NCBI RefSeq assembly: GCF_020073815.1
Contig: NZ_JAIQZJ010000002.1
Coordinates: 62,001-126,000, forward strand
Origin: Nocardioides mangrovi
GTDB lineage: Bacteria; Actinomycetota; Actinomycetes; Propionibacteriales; Nocardioidaceae
Length of the DNA stretch: 64,000 nucleotides
Direction of reading: 5' to 3'
Part shown: positions 48,378 through 57,058 of the stretch, piece after piece
Position numbering within the stretch: position 1 is the stretch's first letter
Layout: each line of letters begins with the position of its first letter
The notes under the pieces: generated by a model
Told to the model about the DNA's origin: nothing
The model's database searches: none
The model's input: the letters and a program-made list of their open reading frames with translations, nothing else
Made by a program: the position numbers and the translations under genes

Positions 48378-49550
48378 CTAGGCGGGGGTGGGTGCCGCTG
48401 TGGCGGACGCCAGGCGGCGCAGCTGCGGCACCAGGTTGCGCCGGTTGGTCTCGGCCAGCCAGCCGTTGGGCAGCGACAGCCGGACCACCTTGTGCCAGGC
48501 GCTCGCCACCTGCTTGACCATCGGGCGGGCGTTGTAGGCCAGACCGAAGCGGTCGAAGACCTCGCGCACCTTCGGCGCGATCTCGACGTACCGGTTGCTC
48601 GGCAGGTCCGGGAAGATGTGGTGCTCGATCTGGTGGGACAGGTTGCCGGTCATCAGGTGCAGCAGCCGCGACCCGGAGATGTTGGCCGAGCCGAGCATCT
48701 GCCGGACGTACCAGTGGCCGCGCGACTCGTTCTCGTCGAGCTCGTCCTGCTCGAAGGTCTCGACGCCCTCGGGGAAGTGGCCGCACATGATCACCGAGTG
48801 GGACCACAGGTTGCGGGTCAGGTTGGCGACCGCGTTGGCCGCGAGGGTCGAGCGCCACGCGCGGCCGGAGAGAGCCGGGTAGAGCACGAAGTCCTTGCCG
48901 ATCTGACGCCGCGCCTTGGCCAGGGTGACCTTGAGCTCGGCCTTCTTCTCCGGCGACATGTTGCGCTTGTCGCGGATGTGGTCGCCGAGGTCGAGGTCGA
49001 ACATCGCGATGCCGTACTCGAAGATGCACGCGGTGACGAAGTTCCACGCCGGCTGCACGAGGTAGCGCGGCTTCCACTCCTGGGCCTCGTCGACGCGCAT
49101 GATGCCGTAACCGAGGTCGTTGTCCTTGCCGACGATGTTCGTGAAGGTGTGGTGGGTCTCGTTGTGCGCCCGCTTCCACTGCTCGGCCGGCGAGACGTGG
49201 TCCCACTCCCAGGTGGTCGAGTGGATCTTCGGGTCGCGCATCCAGTCCCACTGGCCGTGCAGGACGTTGTGGCCGATCTCCATGTTGTCGAGGATCTTGG
49301 CGACCGCGAGGCCCGCCGTACCCGCCACCCAGGCGGCCTTGTTGCGGCTGCGCAGCAGGACCGCGCGGCTGCCGAGCTCGAGGAGTCGCTGCACCCGCAC
49401 GAGGCGACGGATGTACGCCGCGTCGCGTTCACCGCGGCTGTCGAGGACCTGTTGGCGGATCGCATCGAGCTCCGCTCCCAGGCGTTCGACCTGTTCCGCG
49501 GTCAGCCCACCGGTCGTGGTCGTCGGGACGGGAATCGCCAAGGCGGTCAT
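48378..49550 (-). CDS. Membrane fatty-acid desaturase (DesA3-like)
   Basis: 390 aa. The three histidine boxes are present: HNVLH at residues 94-98, HNETHH at 129-134 and HQIEHH near residue 315, which bind the di-iron centre. The layout matches actinobacterial acyl-CoA desaturases such as DesA3, which make oleic acid from stearoyl-CoA using an electron donor. No oxidoreductase partner is next to it; one may be elsewhere. The C-terminus is Ala/Thr/Pro-rich. It is convergent with the second TetR gene (6 bp apart). Confidence 0.94.
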   Translation of the reverse strand: MTALAIPVPTTTTGGLTAEQVERLGAELDAIRQQVLDSRGERDAAYIRRLVRVQRLLELGSRAVLLRSRNKAAWVAGTAGLAVAKILDNMEIGHNVLHGQWDWMRDPKIHSTTWEWDHVSPAEQWKRAHNETHHTFTNIVGKDNDLGYGIMRVDEAQEWKPRYLVQPAWNFVTACIFEYGIAMFDLDLGDHIRDKRNMSPEKKAELKVTLAKARRQIGKDFVLYPALSGRAWRSTLAANAVANLTRNLWSHSVIMCGHFPEGVETFEQDELDENESRGHWYVRQMLGSANISGSRLLHLMTGNLSHQIEHHIFPDLPSNRYVEIAPKVREVFDRFGLAYNARPMVKQVASAWHKVVRLSLPNGWLAETNRRNLVPQLRRLASATAAPTPA

Positions 49551-49615
49551 GCCTCAGTGTGGCGGGTCGGTGGTGACTTCGCACCATCCGGGACCCATGG
49601 GGCTGCTGTGAATGC

Positions 49616-50899
49616 TCAGGCTGACCGCGAGGCCGCTGCGTCGATCCTGCGGAGCACGGGCGAGGCGAGCGCGCCGTGCACGAAGACCGAGAGCACGACC
49701 GTGAAGGCGACCGTCGACCACAGCCGGTCGACCCCGAGCTCCGGGGCCTCTCCGGCCGCGTAGGCGAGGTAGTAGATCGAGCCGATGCCGCGGACGCCGA
49801 AGAACGCCGCCGCCCGCCGCTGCCCGCGGTCGAGCGGAGGCCGCTCACGGGAGGACCGCGGCGCGAGCGCCAGCATGCCGGCGACCGGACGGACGACGAA
49901 TACGAGGAGCACACCCACGAGGACGCCGCGCCAGTCGAGCGCCGTGAGCAGTCCGCGGCTCAGCGCGATGCCGAGAACCAGGAGCACGAAGAGCGTGAGC
50001 AGACGCTCGAGCCGCTCCGTGACCTCGTGCATCGCCGCGTGGTAGGCGTGCGAGCGCTCGGCGGCGCGAAAGGTCATGGCACAGGCGAAGACCGCCAGGA
50101 AGCCGTAGCCGTGGACGACCTCCCCGATCCCGTAGGCCGTGACGAGGGTGGCCAGCGCCATCAGCGACTCGCCGCGCTCGGCGACCCGCAGCGAGGGGCT
50201 GTGGGCGCGGAACGCGACCGCCGCGAGCACCCGCCCGACGACGACGCCGGCGACGACACCGACGACGACCTTCCCGACGAGGTACCAGGAGAGCCACGTC
50301 GCCCACCACTCGCCGAGCGTTCCCTTCGTCGCCAGCAGGATCGCGGCGTAGACGAACGGGAACGCGAGCCCGTCGTTGAGGCCGGCCTCCGAGGTGAGCG
50401 TGAAGCGCAGCTCATCGGACTCGTCGACCTCGAGATCCCCGGTCTGGGGTCCGGCCACCTGGACGTCGGAGGCGAGCACCGGATCGGTCGGCGCCAGGAC
50501 GGCGCCGAGCAGAAGTGCGGAGGCGGCCGAGAGCCCCAGGCCCCACCCGAGCAGGGCGATGCCGGCGATGCTGAGCGGCATGGCCACGCCCAGTAGCCGC
50601 CACGTCGTCCCCCACCTGCGCCACGACGCGGGCCGGCGCAGGTCGAGCGGTCGGTCGATTGCCAGGCCCACCCCCATGAGCGCGACCAGGATGACCAGCT
50701 CGGTCACGTGCTCGATGCCCGCCCTGTTCTCCTGCGGGTCGAGCGGCAGTCCGTCGGGAAGCGGTGTGAAGCCGAGGCCGATGCCGACGCCGACGAGGAC
50801 CATGGGAGCGGAGACCGCCCAGCGGTCGAGTGCCGCCGGGAGGACGATGGCGAGCAGCAGGCTCGCCCCGGCGACGAGGTAGACGAGTTCTGCGGTCAT
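49616..50899 (-). CDS. CPA1-type cation:proton antiporter
   Basis: 427 aa from ATG 50899. About 12 membrane helices with the signature LLGAVLAPTDPVLASDVQV, then EAGLNDGLAFPFVYAAILL and FFGVRGIGSIYYLAYA. These fit the CPA1 Na+/H+ or K+/H+ antiporter family, active in pH and salt homeostasis. The Asp residues of the PTDP and GLNDG segments should carry ion and proton. TACCGC stands 7 nt upstream of the ATG, a weak -10 match. Divergent from a secreted protein gene. The ion is not known. Confidence 0.92.
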   Translation of the reverse strand: MTAELVYLVAGASLLLAIVLPAALDRWAVSAPMVLVGVGIGLGFTPLPDGLPLDPQENRAGIEHVTELVILVALMGVGLAIDRPLDLRRPASWRRWGTTWRLLGVAMPLSIAGIALLGWGLGLSAASALLLGAVLAPTDPVLASDVQVAGPQTGDLEVDESDELRFTLTSEAGLNDGLAFPFVYAAILLATKGTLGEWWATWLSWYLVGKVVVGVVAGVVVGRVLAAVAFRAHSPSLRVAERGESLMALATLVTAYGIGEVVHGYGFLAVFACAMTFRAAERSHAYHAAMHEVTERLERLLTLFVLLVLGIALSRGLLTALDWRGVLVGVLLVFVVRPVAGMLALAPRSSRERPPLDRGQRRAAAFFGVRGIGSIYYLAYAAGEAPELGVDRLWSTVAFTVVLSVFVHGALASPVLRRIDAAASRSA

Positions 50900-50971
50900 C
50901 GTCCGCGCGGTACCCGCTCGAGCGCACCGGCAACACCACTCCTGCGGCCGCAGCCCGCACCCGCCGTTGCA

Positions 50972-50987
50972 TGAGACCGCTCTCATC
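50972..50987. promoter_or_regulatory. Operator-like palindrome between antiporter and secreted protein genes
   Basis: ATGAGA and TCTCAT arms enclose CCGC, 16 bp in all. It stands 43 bp before the secreted protein start and 72 bp before the antiporter start, so it may control both. Confidence 0.4.
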
Positions 50988-51030
50988 CACGCCTCACGGT
51001 CGTCCCATCGAAGCCGGTCACGCTCGTGCC

Positions 51031-51417
51031 ATGAAGACACTCGCGCTCACCGCCGCCGCCCTGCTCACCCTCCCCGCCCTCGCGCTCACCGTCGCTCCGG
51101 CCCACGCCGGCGACGCCGACCGCGTGCGGACCGGCTCCTGCTCCGGCTCCACCGACTGGAAGATCAAGGCCGGCCCCGACGACGGCCGGATGGAGGTCGA
51201 GGCCGAGATCGACAGCAATCGCGCCGGTCAGACCTGGCACTGGGTGCTGAAGCGCAACGGCTCGGTCGTCGACCGCGGCGTGTCGATGACGCGCGGCCGC
51301 AGCGGGTCCTTCGACGTCGAGCGGCGTACGGCGGACGGCGCGGGCACCGACTCCTTCCGCTTCCGCGCGGTCAACCGGGCGTCCGGTGAGACCTGCGTGG
51401 CGCGGGTCAGCCGCTGA
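51031..51417 (+). CDS. Small secreted protein, unknown
   Basis: 128 aa. Signal peptide MKTLALTAAALLTLPALALTV with an APAHAGD cleavage region, then a mature part of about 100 residues rich in beta-strands (DWKIKAGPDDGRMEVEAEID, QTWHWVLKRNGSVV, SFRFRAVNRASGETCVARVSR) with two cysteines. It resembles small Ig-like extracellular proteins of actinobacteria. Function unknown. Its end overlaps the XRE-type gene by 11 bp. Confidence 0.78.
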   Translation: MKTLALTAAALLTLPALALTVAPAHAGDADRVRTGSCSGSTDWKIKAGPDDGRMEVEAEIDSNRAGQTWHWVLKRNGSVVDRGVSMTRGRSGSFDVERRTADGAGTDSFRFRAVNRASGETCVARVSR

Positions 51418-52246
51418 CCCGCTGCGCTCCGAGGACGGTCAGCAGCGCCAGCTTCTCGTGGCTCTCGCTGCCCGGAACCGCGGTGAAGACCAGGAGCGAC
51501 TGCGACTGGTCGACGTCGTAGAGGTTCTGGCAGTGCACCTCCAGGAGACCGACCTCGGGGTGGTCGATCCGCTTGATCTTGGTGCGCTGCACGCCGACCT
51601 CGTGCTCGGACCAGACCTGCACGAACTCCTCGCTGCGCTCCAGCAGCGTGTCGACGAGCTCGGCCGCGGGCGAGCCGGGGCCACCGCGGGTGTACGCCGC
51701 CCGCAGGTCCGCGGTGAAGGCGCGGCCGTGGAAGTCGTGGTCCTCCTCGGGGTAGATGCTCCGCGACTCGGGCTCGGTGAACCACCGGTAGGCGACGTAC
51801 CGCCGCAGGCCGGCGTAGCCGGACTCGTCGCCGACCAGTGCGATCGCCGGCTGGTTCTGCAGCAGCGTCTCCCCCAGCCCGTTGACCACCATCGCGGGCG
51901 TGTCGGTGAGCCGGTCGAGGATGCGCATGATGCCGGCGTCGACGTGGTCGGTGCGGAGCGCGCGGTCGGGGACGGCGTGGCCGCCCAGCCGGAAGAGGTG
52001 GTCGCGCTCGTCGAGCGAGAGCCGCAGCCCGCGGGCCAGCGCGGCGAGCATCTGCTCGGAGAGGTTGGTGCTGCGCTGCTGCTCGATGCGCGAGTAGTAG
52101 TCCGTGGACATCCCGCAGAGGGCGGCGACCTCCTCGCGGCGCAGGCCGCCCGTGCGCCGGCGCGGACCGCGCGGCAGTCCGACGTCCTCCGGCTGGAGCG
52201 CCTCGCGGCGGGTGCGGAGGAAGTCGGCGAGCTGCGCGCGGTCCAT
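51407..52246 (-). CDS. XRE-type regulator with MmyB-like ligand domain
   Basis: 279 aa from ATG 52246. The helix-turn-helix is in LRREEVAALCGMSTDYYSRIEQQRSTNLSEQMLAALARGL. The C-terminal domain has the MmyB-like pattern (PAMVVNGLGETLLQNQPAIALVG, RYVAYRWFTEP, then LRAAYTRGGPG and the late LLEVHCQNLY), a PAS-like ligand domain that may bind fatty acids. It is 11 bp after the SDR gene and probably controls that operon. A GAGACT hexamer 7 nt upstream of the ATG could be a second promoter. Confidence 0.9.
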   Translation of the reverse strand: MDRAQLADFLRTRREALQPEDVGLPRGPRRRTGGLRREEVAALCGMSTDYYSRIEQQRSTNLSEQMLAALARGLRLSLDERDHLFRLGGHAVPDRALRTDHVDAGIMRILDRLTDTPAMVVNGLGETLLQNQPAIALVGDESGYAGLRRYVAYRWFTEPESRSIYPEEDHDFHGRAFTADLRAAYTRGGPGSPAAELVDTLLERSEEFVQVWSEHEVGVQRTKIKRIDHPEVGLLEVHCQNLYDVDQSQSLLVFTAVPGSESHEKLALLTVLGAQRVSG

Positions 52247-52257
52247 GCCGGCCAGTC

Positions 52258-53031
52258 TCACAGGTTCATCCCGCCGGAGGCCTCGATGCGCTGGCCGGTC
52301 ACCCAGCCCATCGCGTCCGAGGCGAGCGCGGCGACCGCCGTACCGATGTCGTCGGGGTCGCCGACGTGGCCCATCGCGATGACGCCGGCGAGGTGGTCGC
52401 GGACCTGGTCGCTGTCGCGCAGGTAGCCACCGCCGAAGTCGGTGCCGGTGGCTCCCGGCGCGATCGTGTTGACCGCGATCCGGCGGCTGCCGAGGGCCTT
52501 GGCGAGGTAGCGCGTGTAGACCTCGATCGCGCCCTTCATCGAGGCGTAGACCGAGTACGACGGGTCGCCGGTGAAGCGGGCCAGGCCGGTCGAGGTGTTG
52601 ATGACGCGGCCGCCGTCGGCGATCAGCGGGAGCAGCGCCTGGGTCAGGAAGACCGGGCCGACGAAGTGCACCGCCACCAGGGCCTGCACCTGCTCCATCG
52701 TCGTCTCGCCGACGGGGGTGTCGACCATGGCGCCGGCGTTGTTCACCAGGACGTCGAACGTCTCCCGGTCCCACCGGTCGGCCAGCTCGCGCCGTACGTC
52801 GTCGGCGAACGCCGCGAACGTCTCCGTCTCGGTGGTGTCGAGGCGCAGCGCGACGGCCTCGCGGCCGCTCTCCTGGATCTGCGCGACGACCTCGGCCGCC
52901 TCGTCGGCATTGCTGCGGTAGGTCAGCAGCACGTCCACCCCGGAGGCGGCGAGGGCGAGCGCCTCGCTCCGCCCCAGGCCCCGGTTGCCGCCGGTCACGA
53001 TCGCGATCTTCTGGTTCTTCTCGTTGGTCAT
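52258..53031 (-). CDS. SDR-family oxidoreductase in an operon with the XRE regulator
   Basis: 257 aa. TGGNRGLGRSEAL near residue 14, NNAGAMV near 100, the Ser in NTSTGLARF and the YASMK active site are all present; the C-terminus ends in SGGMNL. It starts with MTNEKNQKIAIVTGGN, with GGAGG 5 nt before the ATG. MmyB-type regulators often sit next to an SDR that they control. Likely NAD(P)H-dependent; substrate unknown. Confidence 0.92.
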   Translation of the reverse strand: MTNEKNQKIAIVTGGNRGLGRSEALALAASGVDVLLTYRSNADEAAEVVAQIQESGREAVALRLDTTETETFAAFADDVRRELADRWDRETFDVLVNNAGAMVDTPVGETTMEQVQALVAVHFVGPVFLTQALLPLIADGGRVINTSTGLARFTGDPSYSVYASMKGAIEVYTRYLAKALGSRRIAVNTIAPGATGTDFGGGYLRDSDQVRDHLAGVIAMGHVGDPDDIGTAVAALASDAMGWVTGQRIEASGGMNL

Positions 53032-53078
53032 GCCTCCACGGTGGCGCGGTCGCCGGGCCGGATGAAGGCCGCACTGAT

Positions 53079-53099
53079 CCAGGGAGCGGGAGTCCCTGG
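53079..53099. promoter_or_regulatory. Operator-like inverted repeat upstream of the SDR/XRE operon
   Basis: CCAGGGA and TCCCTGG (7-bp arms, 7-nt loop) lie in the gap between the SDR start and the divergent DICT gene. Candidate site for the XRE regulator. Confidence 0.45.
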
Positions 53100-53156
53100 T
53101 TGAGGTCATCCTTCCGGGGGATGGGCCGCCGCCCCGTCCGGGCGCATGATGAAGTC

Positions 53157-53798
53157 GTGGGTGCCGAGCAGCGCCGCCGTCACGTCTCGCCAGGCTCGGT
53201 GTACCTCGCCGTACGCCGACACGACCCGACGATCCCTGTCGTGCGCCTGCGCAAGCGGACGCTCGCCGCTCTCTCGCACGCGCTGGAGGACGAGATCGAG
53301 CTCCGGTGCCTCCACCCCGTGCTCTTCGGCGGGTTCCAGCACGAGGACTTCCTCCGCGACCCGCTCCCCCGGTGGCAGGAGCTCGCCCGCACCGCCCGGG
53401 CGTGCGTGGTCTTCGCCGCGACCACGAGCCACGACCCCACGGAGCCGGTCCGGCTCGTCGAGCTCACCGGGAACGCGCCGCTGCGGCAGGAGTGGGCCGT
53501 GGTCGCCGACGACGAGGCCTTCGGGGTCGTGCTGTCGGCGTGGGAGATCCCGGGCCAGGACGACATCCAGGACCGGGACCGCTCCTTCGAGCTCGTGTGG
53601 TCCGTCGAGTCCGGACCGATCCGCCGGGCGGCCCGGGTCTGCGCTGCCATGGCCCTCGCCGGCGGGCTCCCGGACGCCGACCGGCTGCTCACCACCCTCG
53701 AGGAGACGCCGACCGCCGAGGTCGGTCCGCGCGCCGTGACCGAGGTCGTCGCGCGGATCCTCACCTACGTCGACGCCGGCGGGCGCTCGGTCATCTAG
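53157..53798 (+). CDS. Stand-alone DICT-domain sensory protein
   Basis: 213 aa. The start is doubtful: the GTG at 53157 is preferred because CATGAT lies 6 nt upstream, but an ATG at 53121 follows a G-run. The region LRKRTLAALSHALEDEIELRCLHPVLFGGFQHEDFLRDPLPRWQELARTARACVVFAAT matches the DICT domain, usually joined to diguanylate cyclases or two-component proteins and thought to bind a ligand. No output domain follows; the end is a plain helical tail. It could act through a partner regulator. Confidence 0.7.
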   Translation: MGAEQRRRHVSPGSVYLAVRRHDPTIPVVRLRKRTLAALSHALEDEIELRCLHPVLFGGFQHEDFLRDPLPRWQELARTARACVVFAATTSHDPTEPVRLVELTGNAPLRQEWAVVADDEAFGVVLSAWEIPGQDDIQDRDRSFELVWSVESGPIRRAARVCAAMALAGGLPDADRLLTTLEETPTAEVGPRAVTEVVARILTYVDAGGRSVI

Positions 53799-53833
53799 CT
53801 CAGATCGGCGGCCGACCTGCCGATAGGACCGGC

Positions 53834-54190
53834 GTGACCTCCAGCGTCGGCTCCGCCTCCGCGAGCACCGCGTCGACCGGCTCGTCGGGCGGCTCGAACC
53901 TGCAGGCCGCCTACCGCCAGGCGCTCAAGGACCTGAAGAAGGCGGAGCAGAAGCTCGCCAAGGACGCCGCCAGCCGGGCCAGCGACGAGACCATCGCCGG
54001 CGACCAGCTCGCCGTGCAGGCGGCTGCCGCCGCGGTGACCGCGGCCGAGCAGGCGATCGAGCAGGCCGCCGCGGACGCCGCGAAGCACCGCCAGGACGCG
54101 GCGAAGCAGCAGGCGTCCGAGCGGGGTCAGGAGGACCGGTCGCGCGACCTGCCCGACCGGACCTCCGACGTCGTCGACACCTACGCCTGA
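53834..54190 (+). CDS. Alanine-rich coiled-coil protein
   Basis: 118 aa with GTG start. After a Ser/Gly tract, one long alanine/lysine-rich helix runs from LQAAYRQALKDLKKAEQKLAKDA to AKHRQDAAKQQAS, followed by a charged tail. It looks like a coiled coil; no family recognised. Composition is low in complexity, so caution is needed. A TAGGAC sequence stands 4 nt before the start. Confidence 0.55.
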   Translation: MTSSVGSASASTASTGSSGGSNLQAAYRQALKDLKKAEQKLAKDAASRASDETIAGDQLAVQAAAAAVTAAEQAIEQAAADAAKHRQDAAKQQASERGQEDRSRDLPDRTSDVVDTYA

Positions 54191-54194
54191 GCCG

Positions 54195-54833
54195 TCACCA
54201 CCGGAGGGTCAGGGCGAGGCCGTCGGGATCGACGTCCGCGGCGACCACCCGCCCGTCGCCCATGCCGCCCATGCCGGCGCCGCACCCCGACCCGCTGCCG
54301 CCGGCCCCGGTGAGGCGGTCCAGGATCCGCGCGGGGAGCTCCCGGCCCGCGACCTCACCGGCCACCGGCTCGAACGAGAGCGCGCCGTCGGTCACCTCGG
54401 GGCGCACCGTGACGACCAGCGGCAGCGCTCCCATGGGCGTGCCGATGTCCGCGCCGACCTCCACCGCGTCCGCCGCCAGCTCGACCGAGACGTCGTCGAG
54501 CGGGCCGCCGGCCAACCGGTCGGCGACCAGGTCCTCCACCTCCGCCGCCCCGAGCACGGCACGGACCTCGGGGCCGCCGGTCAGGGCCTGCCAGGTGACC
54601 GATCCGCCGGCGAACGTCACCGGGACAGACCCCTCGAGGCACGACGGCCGCAGCTCACGGTGGAGGACCACCCGCGGCACCACCTCCAGGGCGAACCCCA
54701 GCGTCAGGGCGGCCGCGCCGACGACGTACGCCGCCCGCCGCCGGCGCCACACCGTGCCGAGCAGCACCGCTGCGACGGCGCCGCCGATGACCAGCAGGGC
54801 GGCCAGCGTCAGCGCGAGGCCGAGCCCCCGCAT
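54195..54833 (-). CDS. DUF2993 (LmeA-like) membrane-anchored lipid-binding protein
   Basis: 212 aa from ATG 54833. Two N-terminal membrane helices (residues about 5-30 and 35-52) precede a DUF2993 domain seen in VTFAGGSVTWQALTGGPEVRAVLGAAEVEDLVADRL and the later SVELAADAVEVGADIG. LmeA of mycobacteria, the founding member, is periplasmic and needed for mannan elongation. The start overlaps the MMPL stop by one base (TGATG), so the two are translated together. It is the last gene of the TCS-MMPL operon. Confidence 0.78.
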   Translation of the reverse strand: MRGLGLALTLAALLVIGGAVAAVLLGTVWRRRRAAYVVGAAALTLGFALEVVPRVVLHRELRPSCLEGSVPVTFAGGSVTWQALTGGPEVRAVLGAAEVEDLVADRLAGGPLDDVSVELAADAVEVGADIGTPMGALPLVVTVRPEVTDGALSFEPVAGEVAGRELPARILDRLTGAGGSGSGCGAGMGGMGDGRVVAADVDPDGLALTLRW

Positions 54834-56992
54834 CAGGTGCGGGCCGGCTCGGCCGCAGGGGTGCCCTCGACGTGCAGCCGCGGCAGCCGGCGCCCCAGCC
54901 AGCGGGGCAGCCACCAGGCCCGGTGCCCCAGCAGGCCGAGAGCGGCCGGGACGAGCGTCAGCCGCACCACGAAGGCGTCCACCAGGACCCCGACCGTCAG
55001 CGCCAGCGCGATGCTGCGCAGGGTCGGACTGCCCGCGACCACGAAGCTGCCGAAGACGCCGGTCATGATGAGCGCCGCCGCGACCACCACCCGGGCCGAG
55101 TGCCGACCGCCCTCCGCGATCGCGGCGCGGGGCTCGACGCCGTCGAGCACCGCCTCGTGGATCCGCGAGACGAGGAAGAGTTGGTAGTCCATCGCCAGGC
55201 CGAAGAGCACCGCCATCACGATCACCGGGCTGAAGCTCACCAGCGGGCCGGTGGCGCCGCCGGTGATGCCGTCCCCGAGCCAGCCCCACTGGAAGACGGC
55301 GACCGTGACGCCCAGCGCCGCGCCGAGCGAGAGCAGGTAGCCGAGCGCCGCGGTCAGCGGGACGAGGATCGACCCGAAGACCAGCACGAGCAGCACGAAC
55401 GACAGGCCGACGACGACGAGGGCGAAGGGAAGCAGCGCGCCGGAGAGCCTGCTCGAGACGTCGATGCCCTGCGCGGTCGCACCCGTGACCTGGATGGTCG
55501 CGCCCGTGGCCGTCGCGAGGTCGGCGGACTCGGAGCGGATCGAGTCGACGAGGTCCTGGGTGGCCGCGTCGGCCGGTCCGGTCGTGGGCACCACCTGCAC
55601 CAGCGCCCACTCCTCGTCGGCCGAGAGCCGCGGCTGCCCGACCTGCGCCACGCCGTCGGTGGCCGCGAGCTGCGCCGTCACCGACGCGGCCGCCGCGGCC
55701 GGGTCGCTGGACGCCGAGAGGTCGGCCAGCACGAGCAGCGGCCCGTTGACGCCCGGTCCGAAGCTGTCCGCGACGGTGTCGTAGCCCTGCCGCACCGAGC
55801 TGTCGGTCGGCTCGCTGCCGGCGTCCGGGAGGGCGAGCTGCATGCTCGCGACGGGGATCGCGAGCACAGCCAGGGCGAGCACGCCCCCGACCAGCACCCG
55901 CACCGGCCGCCGCGCGACCCCGCGGACCCAGCGCTCCCCGTGCGGTCCGCGATCCGCGACCTCGGGCTCCGGTGTCCGCCGGTCGCGGGGCCGCAGCCGC
56001 TCGCCCAGGATGCTCAGCAACGCGGGAACCAGCGTGGTGGCCACCAGGACCGCGACCACGACCATGCCCGCCGCGGCGACGCCCATCACCGTGAGGAACG
56101 GCAGCCGGGCGACCGCCAGCCCCAGCAGCGCGATCACGACCGTGGTGCCCGCGAAGACGACCGACGTCCCCGCCGTCGCCGCCGTGGTCGCGACGGCGTC
56201 GCGCACGCTGGCACCGCCACGGAGCTCCGAGCGGTGGCGCACGAGCAGGAGGAGGGCGTAGTCGATGCCGACCGCGAGGCCGAGCATCATCGCCAGCGAG
56301 GGCGCCGTGGTGGAGATGGCGGTGACGTCCGAGGCGAGCCAGATCCCGCTCAGCCCGACCACGACGCCGATCAGGGCGGTGAGGATCGGCAGGCCCGCGG
56401 CGATCAGGGAGCCGACCGTCACGGCGATCACGACGAGCGCGAGCAGCACCCCGACGGCCTCGGCGGCGTGGCTGCTCCCGCCCGGCCCGGAGCCGTACGC
56501 CGAGCCGGTGAAGTCGACCTCGACCCCGCTCGCGACCGCCGGGTCCAGCGCCGCCTCAACCGCGTCGAGCGTGGCGTCGTCGACCTCGCTCTTCTCGGCC
56601 GTGAGGCGGACGTCGGCGACGCCGACCCGGCCGTCGTCGGTGAGCTGGCCGCTCTGGCCGGGCGGCACGACGCCCGCGACGCCGGTCACCTGGGAGGCCG
56701 CGGTCAGGCTCTGCTCGACCGCGCGGCCCGTCGATCCGGACGCGAGGGTCTCGCCCTCGGGTGCGGTCATCACGACCTGGACGGTGGCGCCGCCGGCACC
56801 CGGGAACTCGCGGTCGACGGTGTCGATGGCGATCTGGGACTCCGACCCGGGGACGCTGAACTCGTCCGCGAGGTCGTTGCCCCAGGTCGCGACGCCGAGC
56901 CCGAGCAGGACGACGAGGGCGAGCCAGGTGGCGACCACCAGGTAGCGGAACCGGTGGGTCAGGGTGCCGAGACGGCGGAGCAGCCGGGACAT
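54833..56992 (-). CDS. MMPL-family transporter
   Basis: 719 aa with 12 membrane helices in two MMPL halves: helix 1, a large outside loop (residues 45-175), helices 2-6, a second loop, helices 7-12. The intramembrane Asp-Tyr pair is in helix 4 (GLAVGIDYALLLL) and helix 10 (GLAMDYQLFL). It exports lipids or lipopeptides by proton-motive force. The substrate cannot be told. It lies 66 bp downstream of the histidine kinase and should belong to its regulon; GAAGGAAG precedes the ATG. Confidence 0.93.
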   Translation of the reverse strand: MSRLLRRLGTLTHRFRYLVVATWLALVVLLGLGVATWGNDLADEFSVPGSESQIAIDTVDREFPGAGGATVQVVMTAPEGETLASGSTGRAVEQSLTAASQVTGVAGVVPPGQSGQLTDDGRVGVADVRLTAEKSEVDDATLDAVEAALDPAVASGVEVDFTGSAYGSGPGGSSHAAEAVGVLLALVVIAVTVGSLIAAGLPILTALIGVVVGLSGIWLASDVTAISTTAPSLAMMLGLAVGIDYALLLLVRHRSELRGGASVRDAVATTAATAGTSVVFAGTTVVIALLGLAVARLPFLTVMGVAAAGMVVVAVLVATTLVPALLSILGERLRPRDRRTPEPEVADRGPHGERWVRGVARRPVRVLVGGVLALAVLAIPVASMQLALPDAGSEPTDSSVRQGYDTVADSFGPGVNGPLLVLADLSASSDPAAAAASVTAQLAATDGVAQVGQPRLSADEEWALVQVVPTTGPADAATQDLVDSIRSESADLATATGATIQVTGATAQGIDVSSRLSGALLPFALVVVGLSFVLLVLVFGSILVPLTAALGYLLSLGAALGVTVAVFQWGWLGDGITGGATGPLVSFSPVIVMAVLFGLAMDYQLFLVSRIHEAVLDGVEPRAAIAEGGRHSARVVVAAALIMTGVFGSFVVAGSPTLRSIALALTVGVLVDAFVVRLTLVPAALGLLGHRAWWLPRWLGRRLPRLHVEGTPAAEPART

Positions 56993-57058
56993 CGTGCTTC
57001 CTTCACAGGGTCGGAGATGGGTCCGACTCGAGGGAACCGGCGGCTGCTGACGGGCGGG

